Source of the DNA: Roseomonas sp.
GTDB taxonomy: Bacteria; Pseudomonadota; Alphaproteobacteria; Acetobacterales; Acetobacteraceae
Length of the DNA stretch: 60,191 nucleotides
Direction of reading: 5' to 3'
NCBI GenBank assembly: GCA_020249465.1
Contig: JADCFP010000051.1
Location: 1-60,191 of the forward strand
Part shown: positions 1 to 8,247 of the stretch, piece by piece
How positions within the stretch are numbered: the first letter of the stretch is position 1
Layout: each line of letters opens with the position of its first letter
Notes under the pieces: generated by a model
The model's input: only the letters and a program-made list of their open reading frames with translations
Told to the model about the DNA's origin: nothing
Databases searched by the model: none
Made by a program: the position numbers and the translations under genes

Positions 1-368
1 AGAAATTGCGGTGGGCGGGATGCGCCCATCAGCCCGGCAAGAACCTGTTTTGAGGCAGGTAAGGGCAGTAATTGCACCGCCTCCGGCCCCAGGATTTTCC
101 CCAGAAGCGCCTGAAGCTTTTCGGCTTCGAAAATGGGTAATTCCGTCAACAGCCAGTCATCGGCGGAAATTTCAAGCAAAGACCCGCCTTTGACGTCGGC
201 GGCTTCCCGCAACAGGGTGAAAACCAGCCTTTGCGCTTCTGGCTGCACCCCGGGGGAGACCCGAACAGCCGCCCTGCCGCCTTCATCGCGCAGGGCGCGG
301 CGCAAGGCGTCCTGCAAGGATGTCTGGCTGGCCTGAACATGCAGGGCGGAGTGTCTGTTACTGGACAT
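1..368 (-). CDS. Hypothetical protein, N-terminal part (cut by window edge)
   Basis: An open frame of 122 codons on the minus strand starts at the ATG at 368-366 (MSSNRHSALHVQ...) and runs without a stop to the left edge, so only the N-terminal part is present. It is soluble-looking, with no signal peptide or membrane segment. It alternates Leu/Ala-rich helices with short strands (for example LLEISADDWLLTELP near residue 65). I recognise no domain and assign no function. No Shine-Dalgarno is visible. A TATAAA lies only 5 bases upstream of the ATG (379-374), so the mRNA could be leaderless. It is divergent from the Tim44-domain gene. Confidence 0.65.
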   Translation of the reverse strand, partial: MSSNRHSALHVQASQTSLQDALRRALRDEGGRAAVRVSPGVQPEAQRLVFTLLREAADVKGGSLLEISADDWLLTELPIFEAEKLQALLGKILGPEAVQLLPLPASKQVLAGLMGASRPPQF

Positions 369-551
369 GAGGCTTTATACACTAACAGAAACTCGCTAGC
401 GAAACGTGTAAATTCGCATGCGTTAGGGATTTGGGCGGCGTCTGGCTTCGGGGGCTGCAATCCTTCTGCCTCAGATAGGCGAATTACCCCTTCGCTTTGC
501 GGCAAAAATCACTATATTAACGCCAGTTCATCTTGGGGGGTTGAGAATCCA
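369..551. other. Divergent intergenic region
   Basis: This 183-base gap separates two divergent genes and should contain both promoters. It holds a 10-base perfect palindrome TCGCTAGCGA at 392-401 and a TATATT at about 512-517 pointing right, with no convincing -35 in front of it. A G-run at 534-540 is the likely ribosome binding site of the gene starting at 552. No RNA gene is apparent. Confidence 0.4.
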
Positions 552-1502
552 ATGCGTCGTCCCGCTTACCTTGTGACCGCTTTTGCGGCCCTGGCCATGG
601 TCTTGGTGCCGGTTCTGGCCGATGCCAAGCCGGGGGGCAATTCATCTTCCGGCAGCCGTGGCAGCCGGACCTATTCCGCGCCGCCGCCAACCCAGACCGC
701 GCCGGGCACGGCGCGCCCGATGGAGCGCACCGCGACCCAACCTTCCGGCCCGCAACAGGCCGGCGCCCCCGCGCGTCCCGGTATGCCGCCGCAAGCACAA
801 CCGCAGCGTTCCTTTATGGGCGCGCTGGCGGGTGGCCTGCTCATGGGTGGCCTGATCGGCATGATGTTCGGCGGCGGGCTGTTTGGCGGTGCCGGCGGCT
901 TTGGCGCCATTCTTGGCATGCTGTTGCAGGTGGCGCTGATCGGCGGGCTGATCTGGCTTGCCTTCCGCATCTTCCGTCGCCGTCAGGCTGAACCCGCTGT
1001 CGCCGGGCCTTCGGGCTATGCGCGCCAGATGGAGCCCGCGCCGGTGGCCGGTGGTGTCGCTTCAGCCGGCGCCTATGCCGCGCCAGCGCGTGATGTTCAG
1101 CTGACGCCACAGGATTATCAGGCTTTTGAACGCTCCCTGATCGAGGTGAATGCTGCCTGGTCGCGCCGTGACCTGAAGGGGCTGCGCGATTTCGCAACGC
1201 CCGAGATGGTGGGCTATTTCGCACAGGATTATCGCGATTTGGATGCGCGCGGCTGGCGCAATGAAACCCGCGATGTGAAGCTGGAAGGCGGCGATCTGTC
1301 CGAAGCCTGGCATGAGGATGGGCTGGATTACGCCACGGTTGCCATGCGCTTTTCCATGTTGGATGCCACCTTTGATGCCGCGACTAATAAGGTGGTGGAA
1401 GGCAGCACGACAGAGCGCCAGACCTCGACCGAGATGTGGACCTTTGTCCGCAGCGGGCCTCAGGAGCGTTGGTTGCTTTCGGCCATTCAGCAGACCACCT
1501 AA
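552..1502 (+). CDS. Exported Tim44-like domain protein
   Basis: This protein has 316 residues. I chose the ATG at 552 because a classic signal peptide follows it at once (MRRPAYLVTAFAALAMV... ending ADA around residue 25); the frame is open further upstream but that part has no protein character. After the signal come a Pro/Gln-rich linker (about 28-85), a Gly/Leu/Met-rich hydrophobic stretch ending in a WLAF...RRRQ anchor (about 88-145), and a C-terminal Tim44-like/NTF2-fold domain (about 185-315) with the typical FERSLIEVNAAWSRRDL start. In mitochondria Tim44 tethers the import motor. Bacterial members are envelope proteins of unclear role, so no process is assigned. A strong terminator follows directly. 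Confidence 0.8.
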   Translation: MRRPAYLVTAFAALAMVLVPVLADAKPGGNSSSGSRGSRTYSAPPPTQTAPGTARPMERTATQPSGPQQAGAPARPGMPPQAQPQRSFMGALAGGLLMGGLIGMMFGGGLFGGAGGFGAILGMLLQVALIGGLIWLAFRIFRRRQAEPAVAGPSGYARQMEPAPVAGGVASAGAYAAPARDVQLTPQDYQAFERSLIEVNAAWSRRDLKGLRDFATPEMVGYFAQDYRDLDARGWRNETRDVKLEGGDLSEAWHEDGLDYATVAMRFSMLDATFDAATNKVVEGSTTERQTSTEMWTFVRSGPQERWLLSAIQQTT

Positions 1503-1550
1503 GGTTGCATTGCTGGCATGGCGCAAGCCATGCCCGTTGGGTGTTGCGCC

Positions 1551-1588
1551 ATACCGTGATCGGCTGCCGCTGATCACGGTATTTTTTT
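1551..1588 (+). terminator. Rho-independent terminator after the Tim44-domain gene
   Basis: A perfect 11-base inverted repeat (ATACCGTGATC at 1551-1561, GATCACGGTAT at 1572-1582) with a 10-base loop is followed directly by a run of seven T at 1582-1588. It lies 49 bases after the stop codon. Confidence 0.9.
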
Positions 1589-1714
1589 GCCTGCATGGGG
1601 GGATGCGGGGATCAGGTTTCGGGCGCCAAAAAATGCTCGCTTTTTTGGGGAATGCCCGGCACGCTCTATCAGCCCTTGCCGCTCATGCTGCAAGAGACAC
1701 CGTCAGAGCGTTTG

Positions 1715-1743
1715 TTGACCAGCCATCCCCCTTCGCATAATGT
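1715..1743 (+). promoter_or_regulatory. Sigma70-type promoter of the symporter/binding-protein unit
   Basis: TTGACC (1715-1720), a 17-base spacer and TAATGT (1738-1743) give a near-consensus sigma70 promoter. It is 70 bases upstream of the symporter ATG and downstream of the terminator of the previous gene. It is the best promoter match I found in the window. Confidence 0.55.
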
Positions 1744-1812
1744 TCAAAGTCACAGGGAAAACTCCAATAATTTCAATATAAACTGGGTTAGTCTGCGGCG
1801 CGGAAGGCTCAT

Positions 1813-3117
1813 ATGGGAAATACTGATCGGCTTATTGACCTCTCGAAAAAACTTAATCGCCCCTCAGTCACGATCGTGGCGGTCATCATTGGTGTCTGGC
1901 TTGGGTACATGCAGTTTCCTTTCGTGGAACACCTGAAGCCGGTAGGTGATGTCTTTATTGCGCTCCTGCAGGTTTGCGTTTTGCCCTTCCTTATGGCGAC
2001 GATACCGCTCGCGGTGCGTTCGGCCCTAACAAGTGGCGTTGCTGGGCCCGTCGTCGGGCGATTGATTGGCTGGTTGCTGGCAACGACTTTACTGGTCATG
2101 GCGGTTTCGCTGCTTGTGCCATCCATGCTGTTCCATTTCGTGCCCATAGATCAGGAAATCGCGCGACGGATTGGTACGATTTTTGGCGGTGCCGGTGGCC
2201 ATGTTGACCTTGAGTTTGCGCTTAACGCCAAACTTGCCAATGATGGTTTGGGAGGCAATGCAACAGGGCTGATCGCCATCGTACCAAGCAATATCTTCGC
2301 CTCACTGGCTTCAAACAATAGCCTTCAGGTTATCGTGTTCCTGTTCCTTTTCGGTCTGGCCATGGTCTGGAGCGAGCGACGATCCGGCACGTCCATCTTC
2401 AATGCGCTTCGGCATATCCAAAGTGTTTGCCTTCTGATTTTCGAGTGGTTCAACCTATTCATGCCAATTGGCATTATTGCGCTGGTTGCGCCGCAGATCG
2501 CGCTTCTGGGTAATGATGCCTTCGCGGTGTTGGCGCCGTTTGCCATTGCACTTTTGTTGACCAGCATCGTTCTTCTTACCATTCCAATCTTTGTCATTGG
2601 TGTTGTGCTTTGCGTGAGCCCCCGGCACGTCCTTGCGGTGTTTACGCAGCCGTTGGCCCTTGCTGCCGCGACACGTAATACCCTTGTCTGCGCGCCAACA
2701 GCGCTGGAGACAATGACCAGGGAGCTGCGCGCGCCAAAGCCGCCCTGCGAACTTTTCATCCCGATCAGCTTCGCTGTCGTCCGATTTGGCAATATCGTGC
2801 ATTTCATAGTCGCCGCTTTGTTCATTGCCAGCTTGACCGGGTATAGCTTCAGTTTTGCGGAATTGCTGCTTGTGGCGGTATTCGCGCTCATTGGGTCATT
2901 CGCCACGATTGGTATTAGTGGTCTTCCTGGCCTTGTGCCACTGGCAGCGGTGCTTCGTCCCTTCGGCCTATCCTATGAACTCGCGCTACCCCTGATGATC
3001 GTCGTGGACCCAATCGTTTCGATGATTCGGGCAATGCTCAATGTCGCTTTGAATTGCCAAATTCCAGCCCTGGCTGGCTCCGGCAGTAAAAAGCCAAACG
3101 TTGTTGCGGCAGAGTGA
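1813..3117 (+). CDS. Divergent dicarboxylate/amino acid:cation symporter (DAACS/SDF family)
   Basis: A 434-residue, strongly hydrophobic protein of the GltP/DctA family, normally a Na+ or H+ coupled carrier in the inner membrane. The early segment KPVGDVFIALLQVCVLPFL matches the family's TM2 region. In the last transport helix Asp399, Ser403, Arg406, Ala407, Asn410 and Asn414 keep the exact family spacing. By my recollection the Ser and Arg-Ala pattern is that of DctA rather than the amino acid carriers, which suggests a dicarboxylate-like substrate. The cation-binding NMDGT motif is replaced by VRFGN (323-327), and the Ser-rich hairpin 1 is also changed. A GGAAGG ribosome site precedes the ATG. 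The next gene, a periplasmic binding protein, follows after 62 bases and is probably co-transcribed, which is unusual for this family. Confidence 0.85.
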   Translation: MGNTDRLIDLSKKLNRPSVTIVAVIIGVWLGYMQFPFVEHLKPVGDVFIALLQVCVLPFLMATIPLAVRSALTSGVAGPVVGRLIGWLLATTLLVMAVSLLVPSMLFHFVPIDQEIARRIGTIFGGAGGHVDLEFALNAKLANDGLGGNATGLIAIVPSNIFASLASNNSLQVIVFLFLFGLAMVWSERRSGTSIFNALRHIQSVCLLIFEWFNLFMPIGIIALVAPQIALLGNDAFAVLAPFAIALLLTSIVLLTIPIFVIGVVLCVSPRHVLAVFTQPLALAAATRNTLVCAPTALETMTRELRAPKPPCELFIPISFAVVRFGNIVHFIVAALFIASLTGYSFSFAELLLVAVFALIGSFATIGISGLPGLVPLAAVLRPFGLSYELALPLMIVVDPIVSMIRAMLNVALNCQIPALAGSGSKKPNVVAAE

Positions 3118-3179
3118 ACGCATGTGAATGGGGCAATATCATTTTTGGAAAAGCGAAATGTGATCGGGGGGAAAGCGTC

Positions 3180-4061
3180 ATGCGAATAGGAGGTTTTCTG
3201 AAATCCGGCTGGACGCGCAGATTTTGGCATTATAAGCGCTTGGCTGTCCTGGCGCTGGCGCTGAGCGGGTTGGTCAACACATCGGCGCATTCCCAAGATT
3301 TGAGAGCCGGCGGCCAGTCGCGTGACCTCAGGGACATCCTTGCTGCGGGAAGCCTGCGCGTCGCCATTCCCAATTTCGACGTACCTGGGTTTCGTGTGAG
3401 ATTACCCTCGGGAGAGTTCGAAGGTCCCGAGATAGACATTGCGAAAGGAATCGCCCGTGCGATTGGCGTCAATCTTGTCTTCGTGGATGGCGGCAATACC
3501 TTCAATTCGCTCGCCAAGACGGTTGCTGATCTTGAAGCCGATATTGGTATCAACCGCATGTCCGCAAGTTTTGATCGCGCGCCCTTTGTCCGTTTCTCTG
3601 AACCTTATGTCAGGCTCCGCCACGCCATGGTTTATAATCGGGCGGTCCTGGCGCGGCTTGCCAATGGGCGAAGCCCGGAAGAAGCTTTCCGTAACTTTAC
3701 GGGGCGTCTTGGGGCCATTCATGCATCGTCATATGTGGAATTTGCCAGACGAAATTTTCCCGCGGCGACCATCGTCGAAGTCCAGTCATGGGAAGAGGGC
3801 ATTCAAGCCCTGAGGGATCATAGGATTGATGTGCTCTATCGCGACGAATTTGAGGTCAGGCGCGTCATTGAGAGAAACCCGGATATGGGGGTTCGCTTTG
3901 GAACAGCTGTTTTCACCGACAAGATTGACATGAAGGTTGTTTATGTTTGCAACCCATGCACCAACCTTCTTCAGGCGGTCAATCTGTACATTGAATTGAA
4001 CGAACAATATCTGGCGCAGGCAATGTCGATCGACGCGCTTTTGAGGAACGCGCGGCGATAA
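3180..4061 (+). CDS. Periplasmic solute-binding protein, family 3
   Basis: This protein has 293 residues. The ATG at 3180 has GGGGGAAAG just upstream and begins a basic then hydrophobic signal peptide with a plausible cut at AHS-Q near residue 39. The mature part is a family-3 binding protein: LRVAIPNF near its start, EGPEIDIAKGIARAIG, then the DIGINRMSASFDRAPFVRFSEPY stretch typical of amino acid/organic acid receptors. A CNPC pair near the C-terminus could form a disulfide. Family-3 proteins normally serve ABC importers, but no ABC permease or ATPase is nearby and its partner by position is the DAACS symporter 62 bases upstream. I infer that it feeds that carrier, or senses its substrate. 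Confidence 0.82.
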   Translation: MRIGGFLKSGWTRRFWHYKRLAVLALALSGLVNTSAHSQDLRAGGQSRDLRDILAAGSLRVAIPNFDVPGFRVRLPSGEFEGPEIDIAKGIARAIGVNLVFVDGGNTFNSLAKTVADLEADIGINRMSASFDRAPFVRFSEPYVRLRHAMVYNRAVLARLANGRSPEEAFRNFTGRLGAIHASSYVEFARRNFPAATIVEVQSWEEGIQALRDHRIDVLYRDEFEVRRVIERNPDMGVRFGTAVFTDKIDMKVVYVCNPCTNLLQAVNLYIELNEQYLAQAMSIDALLRNARR

Positions 4062-4289
4062 GCGGGTGACTTGGATGGGCGGCAATGGGCAAGCCATCGC
4101 TTCAAGCCAGGTTAAAACCTTTCCGGCATGCCGCGCGCTGTGCCGGCCTACCGCTTTCACTGCCATGGGCGGGAAACGTTATCCTTATCCCCGTGATGCA
4201 GCCGTTTGGCCGCTGTTGGCTTTGCAAAAATGTCTCGCTTTCGTGGCGCCGTTTCGTTTAGCCTTCCCGTAAAGGAGTGGGAGGTAGGT

Positions 4290-5258
4290 ATGGTTATGCC
4301 GCTTGGTCGCCGTGCGCTCATGGCGGGCATGGCTGGCGCTTTGGCAACACCTGCAGTGGCGCAATCGCGGTTTCCCGACAGGCCGATCCGCATGATGGTG
4401 CCCTGGACGCCGGGCGGCGCCACGGACATTCAAATGCGCGCCCTATGTGAACAGGCGGCGCGGCGTTTGGGCCAGCCGATCATAGTGGAGAACAAGCCAG
4501 GCGCGGGTGGTTCCTTGGCAGCGCAATTCCTGGCGCGTGAGGCGCGGCCAGATGGCTATGCACTCGCGCAAATGTCCAATGGCACCTTTCGCATGCCGCT
4601 AATGCAGGAAAGGCCACAATGGGACCCGATGCAGGATTTCACCTGGGTCATTCGCCTGGTCGGCTATATGGGCGGCGTGGTGGTGCGCCGCGATGCGCCG
4701 TGGAAGACCATGCAGGAATTGCTGACCGATGCGCGCGCCAATCCGGGCAAGTTCAATTACGGCACGCCTGGCGCCAATACGACCGATATCCAAATGACAC
4801 GTCTTGCGCGGCTGGCTGGCATTGATTGGGTGACCGTGCCCTTCCGCGGCGCCGCACCCAATCTGCAAGCGCTATTGGCGGGCGATATTCATTTCTCGGC
4901 AGAAACCAGCGCCTGGGCCGATATGGCCCTTGAAGGCCGTGTGCGTCCCTTGGCCGTATGGATGAGCGAAAGGGCTGCGCGCTTCCCGAATGTCCCGACC
5001 TTGCGAGAAGTTGGCTACGACGTATTGGGCGAAAGCACCTATGGCATCGGCGGCCCGCGCGGCATGGACGCGGGCGTGGTGCGCGTGCTGCATGATGCCT
5101 TCAAGGAAGCGCTGTTTGATCCCGCGCATCTGGCGGTGATTGCGCGGTTCGATATGCCGGTGCGCTATCTGAACAGCGCCGATTACGCCGTTGCTGCCGC
5201 AGCGCATTATGAGGATGAGAAGAAGACCGTGCAGGAGCTTGGGCTGAAGCTTGGCTGA
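4290..5258 (+). CDS. Bug/TctC-type substrate-binding protein (TTT family receptor)
   Basis: This protein has 322 residues. The ATG at 4290 sits behind GGAGTGGGAGG and starts a Tat-like signal peptide (GRRALMAG, cut at AVA-Q). The mature protein shows Bug family marks: RPIRMMVPWTPGGATD at the ligand-binding first loop, LGQPIIVENKPGAGG, NPGKFNYGTPG and VPFRGAAPNLQALLAG. Such receptors bind carboxylates for the tripartite tricarboxylate transporter, but no TctA or TctB gene is in the window, so it is an orphan receptor. It sits alone: 228 noncoding bases lie upstream, and the convergent TRAP operon ends 6 bases after it. Confidence 0.87.
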   Translation: MVMPLGRRALMAGMAGALATPAVAQSRFPDRPIRMMVPWTPGGATDIQMRALCEQAARRLGQPIIVENKPGAGGSLAAQFLAREARPDGYALAQMSNGTFRMPLMQERPQWDPMQDFTWVIRLVGYMGGVVVRRDAPWKTMQELLTDARANPGKFNYGTPGANTTDIQMTRLARLAGIDWVTVPFRGAAPNLQALLAGDIHFSAETSAWADMALEGRVRPLAVWMSERAARFPNVPTLREVGYDVLGESTYGIGGPRGMDAGVVRVLHDAFKEALFDPAHLAVIARFDMPVRYLNSADYAVAAAAHYEDEKKTVQELGLKLG

Positions 5259-5264
5259 ATAGTT

Positions 5265-6551
5265 TCAGCCAAGCCCCATCACGCGCGGCAGCCACAGCGC
5301 CAAATCCGGCACGGCCATGACGGCAACCGCCGAAAGCAACATGGCAAGCACCAGCCAGATCACCCAAGGCACGGTGCTTTCCATGGAAACGCCGGCGATG
5401 CGGCAGGACACCATGAGGTTCACCGCCATGGGCGGCGTGAATTGGCCAATCGCGATCATCATGGTCAGCACCACGCCAAACCAGGTCAAATCCCACTGAA
5501 AGGCCGCGGCAATCGGCAGCAGGAGCGGCAGCAGGATCAGAAAAATCGAAATGCCATCCAGAAACATGCCGACAAAGACAAGGAAAATCGTGAGCAGTGC
5601 CAGCGTACCGGCCGAGCCAAGCCCAAGCCCCACCACCCATTCCACAATCGGGCGCACAATGCCAAGCGTACTGGTGGACCAGGCAAAAACCGTTGCCAAG
5701 GCAATGACGATCAGAATGACGGCGGAGATTTCCCCAGCCTCCACCAGCATTTCATAGACATCGCGCAGCGTCAGGCTGCGATAGACGAAAAAGCCAATGA
5801 AAAGCCCGTAGAACACCGCGACCACGGCAGCTTCCGTTGGGGTGAAAAAGCCAAGCCGCATGCCGCCCAGAATCACGACCGGGGCCATCAAGCCCCAAAA
5901 GGCTTCCTTGAAGCTTTGCCAGACGGCAATCGCTTCCTTCTGGCGCGCCTTGCCACCGAAATCCTTCAGAATGGAAATGGCGACCACGGCGGCGATGATG
6001 CATAGCCCCGCCAGAATGCCGGGGATCATGCCGGCGGCGAATATGGCGGGCACGGAAACGCCCGGCACCAGCACGGCATAGACAATGAAGGCAATCGAAG
6101 GTGGGATCAGGATATCAGTGGCCGCCGCCGCCCCCACCGTGCTGGCGATAAAGGGCCGCGGATAGCCATCTTCCGCCATGCTTTTCGTCACGACCTGACC
6201 AACTGCCGCGCTGGTGGCTGGCCCTGAACCTGAGATGCCGCCAATCACCATGGCGACCAGCACGGCGACGGAAGCCAGCGCACCGCGCCCGGCACCGACC
6301 AGCGCAGTGGCAAAACGCACCAGCCGCAGCGCCACACCGGTGCGGTCAAACACACTGCCCACCAGCACGAACATCGGGATGGCAATCAGCGGATATTTGG
6401 CAATGCCGGCATAGACATTGGTGGGCATCGCCATGATGGATTGATCAGCGAGCCAAATGGCAAAAGCCCCCGCGAGGCCGAGACAAATCGCGACCGGCAC
6501 ACCGCCCGCGAGCAGTACGGCAAAGGCCAGAAACAGGATGGTCGCAATCAT
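5265..6551 (-). CDS. TRAP transporter large permease (DctM type)
   Basis: A 428-residue membrane protein with about a dozen hydrophobic segments, matching the 420-440 residue norm for the DctM subunit that carries the transport path. Family features include GLAGAFAIWLAD near residue 25, the SGSGPATSAAVGQVV segment in the first half, IPPSIAFIVYAVL, and FTPPMAVNLMVSCRIAG near the C-terminus. It follows the small permease gene by 3 bases and is the last gene of a P-Q-M operon. The substrate cannot be read from the sequence; a carboxylate is usual. Confidence 0.92.
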   Translation of the reverse strand: MIATILFLAFAVLLAGGVPVAICLGLAGAFAIWLADQSIMAMPTNVYAGIAKYPLIAIPMFVLVGSVFDRTGVALRLVRFATALVGAGRGALASVAVLVAMVIGGISGSGPATSAAVGQVVTKSMAEDGYPRPFIASTVGAAAATDILIPPSIAFIVYAVLVPGVSVPAIFAAGMIPGILAGLCIIAAVVAISILKDFGGKARQKEAIAVWQSFKEAFWGLMAPVVILGGMRLGFFTPTEAAVVAVFYGLFIGFFVYRSLTLRDVYEMLVEAGEISAVILIVIALATVFAWSTSTLGIVRPIVEWVVGLGLGSAGTLALLTIFLVFVGMFLDGISIFLILLPLLLPIAAAFQWDLTWFGVVLTMMIAIGQFTPPMAVNLMVSCRIAGVSMESTVPWVIWLVLAMLLSAVAVMAVPDLALWLPRVMGLG

Positions 6552-6554
6552 TGC

Positions 6555-7064
6555 TCAGCCATCCTCACCACGGGCAAGGCGGATCAGTCGCCCCGCTGCG
6601 CGCGCAATCACCAGAAGTGAGATCAGCGGCAGCCACCCGGTATAAAGCCATTGCGGATTGCCAAGCCCGTTGGAGAGCACCTCAAAGCGATATTCATCAT
6701 AAGCGAGCTTGGCACCGAAGACCGCAAGCAAACCAAAGCAGATAATGGCCAGCACAAGCGCCAGCATCTCTGCCCGGCGTTGCCCGATTTTGCCCATCAG
6801 ATCAGTAAAATATCCAACCCGGATATGCCGCCCTGTCGCAATCGCCAGTGCCGCGCCGATCAACGCAATCACCACCATCAGCACCACCGAATATTCTTCC
6901 GTGATGGCCAATGAGACATTGGTGAGGTAACGCGCCAGCACATTGGCCGCCGTGATCAGCGCCATGGCCGCCATGGCAAGAGCGAGCAGCACGCGCTCAA
7001 AACTGAGCGGTATCCGGGTTTTCGGATCCGGAAGCGTCGCCCCCGGATCCAGTTCAACGCTCAT
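6555..7064 (-). CDS. TRAP transporter small permease (DctQ type)
   Basis: A 169-residue protein with four predicted membrane segments, the standard form of the DctQ subunit. The EEYSVVLMVVIALIGAALAIATGRHIRVG segment around residues 59-87 is the family hallmark (acidic pair, then a helix, then a basic R-x-I/V). It lies between the binding protein gene (6-base gap) and the large permease gene (3-base gap), so the three are made together. Confidence 0.9.
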   Translation of the reverse strand: MSVELDPGATLPDPKTRIPLSFERVLLALAMAAMALITAANVLARYLTNVSLAITEEYSVVLMVVIALIGAALAIATGRHIRVGYFTDLMGKIGQRRAEMLALVLAIICFGLLAVFGAKLAYDEYRFEVLSNGLGNPQWLYTGWLPLISLLVIARAAGRLIRLARGEDG

Positions 7065-7070
7065 GGCGCG

Positions 7071-8123
7071 TCAGGCAATCGCGCGCGCAATGGCGGCTTC
7101 GGCCTTTTGCACGAGCGCGCTGCCGACCGTCTGCGCCCATTTGTCAAAGACCGGCCGCGTGGCACGGGCAAAAGCCTGCTTTTCGGCCGGCGTCAGTTCC
7201 GCGACTGCCACACCGCGGCGGATGCATTCTTCGATCGAGGAACGATCGCCATCAATGCCAAGCCCCTTGCGCGCGGCAGCGATTTGCCTCTGCGCGGCTT
7301 CACGCGCGCAAGCAATCACGAGGTCACGATCCGCTGGCGCAAAACTATCCATCACGGTTTTGGAGGCAACAAAAATCGCTGCATCGGCGCAGTAATTCCA
7401 GATGGTCAAATGGCGCTGCGCCAGCGTATCCATGCGGAAGCCCAGGAACAGATTGACCGGGTTTTCCTGCCCATCCACAGCGCCGGTGGAAAGCGCCGGT
7501 TGTAGATCCGCAAAGGACATTTGCACTGGATTGGCGCCAAGCCCCTGATAGATTTCGCTGAAAATCGCCCCCGCCGCGAAGCGGATTTTCAGACCGCGCA
7601 GATCCTCGGGCTTACGGATTTCGCGCTTACTGTTGGAGATTTCGCGAAAACCATTCTCGCCCCAGGCGACCGGCACCACATCGCGGCTGGTCAGCGTGCC
7701 GAACAGGTCGCGCCCGACCTCACCATTGATGATCGCGTCATAGGCGCGGTGATTGGGCATCAGGAAGGGCAGTGAAAAGATATTCATTTCGCGGATTTGG
7801 GGGGAGATATTGATGGTGGAAAACACCGCCATATCAATCACGCCCTGGCGCATCGCGACCAATTCACGCGTCTGATCGCCGCCAACCAATTGGCTGCCCG
7901 GATAGACCTTCATATTGATCCGCCCGCCGGAGCGTTCCGTCACCAGCTCTGCCCAGGTAAAGGCGCCGTCCGAGATCGGCAGCGGGCGATTGCCGACGAC
8001 CGAGACCTTGTATTCGGCGCGGTATTGCCCCTGCGCGCCTGCAATGGTGGGGGCGGCGAGGCCAAGCGCGCCTGCGCCCAGCAGCAGGTTACGGCGCGTC
8101 GCGCCCTGGAATGGGGTGGTCAT
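7071..8123 (-). CDS. TRAP transporter substrate-binding protein (DctP type)
   Basis: This 350-residue protein is the first gene of the TRAP operon. A Tat-like signal peptide (RRNLLLGAGALGLAAPTIAGAQG) covers about the first 30 residues. The mature part has DctP landmarks: GGRINMKVYPGSQLVGG, LPFLMPNHRAYDAIINGEVG, the PEDLRGLKIR segment whose Arg normally binds the ligand carboxylate, and DGQENPV. It diverges from an acyl-CoA ligase gene (124-base gap), which hints that the imported acid is then activated to a CoA ester; this is inference from position only. Confidence 0.92.
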   Translation of the reverse strand: MTTPFQGATRRNLLLGAGALGLAAPTIAGAQGQYRAEYKVSVVGNRPLPISDGAFTWAELVTERSGGRINMKVYPGSQLVGGDQTRELVAMRQGVIDMAVFSTINISPQIREMNIFSLPFLMPNHRAYDAIINGEVGRDLFGTLTSRDVVPVAWGENGFREISNSKREIRKPEDLRGLKIRFAAGAIFSEIYQGLGANPVQMSFADLQPALSTGAVDGQENPVNLFLGFRMDTLAQRHLTIWNYCADAAIFVASKTVMDSFAPADRDLVIACAREAAQRQIAAARKGLGIDGDRSSIEECIRRGVAVAELTPAEKQAFARATRPVFDKWAQTVGSALVQKAEAAIARAIA

Positions 8124-8152
8124 GGCGTTCTTCTCCCTTTTGATGAGTCCAG

Positions 8153-8180
8153 ACTATAATCACCAAATGCCCAAGGTCAG
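8153..8180 (-). promoter_or_regulatory. Possible promoter of the TRAP operon
   Basis: On the minus strand CTGACC (8180-8175), 16 bases and TATAGT (8158-8153) resemble a sigma70 promoter about 30 bases upstream of the binding protein ATG. The match is moderate. A TATAAT on the plus strand overlaps it, but no -35 stands in front of that one. Confidence 0.3.
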
Positions 8181-8247
8181 CGCCAGAGGCAAGCGAAACA
8201 TCGCAAGCGCCGCCGAAATGGCGCCTTTGAAAGATAGGAGACGCCGC

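Noticed and set aside
231-551. N-terminal extension of the Tim44-domain protein by 107 codons
   Set aside because: The frame is open but the residues look like noncoding translation; a signal peptide and a G-rich ribosome site fit the ATG at 552, and the extension would overlap the divergent gene at 1-368.
5259-5264. Operon link between the Bug receptor at 4290 and the TRAP genes
   Set aside because: The genes are convergent, so they cannot share a transcript; functional linkage by position alone is weak.
8155-8160. Perfect TATAAT as plus-strand -10 for the acyl-CoA ligase
   Set aside because: No -35-like hexamer at 15-19 bases upstream; the only TTGATG is 9 bases away. The overlapping minus-strand match was preferred, itself with low confidence.
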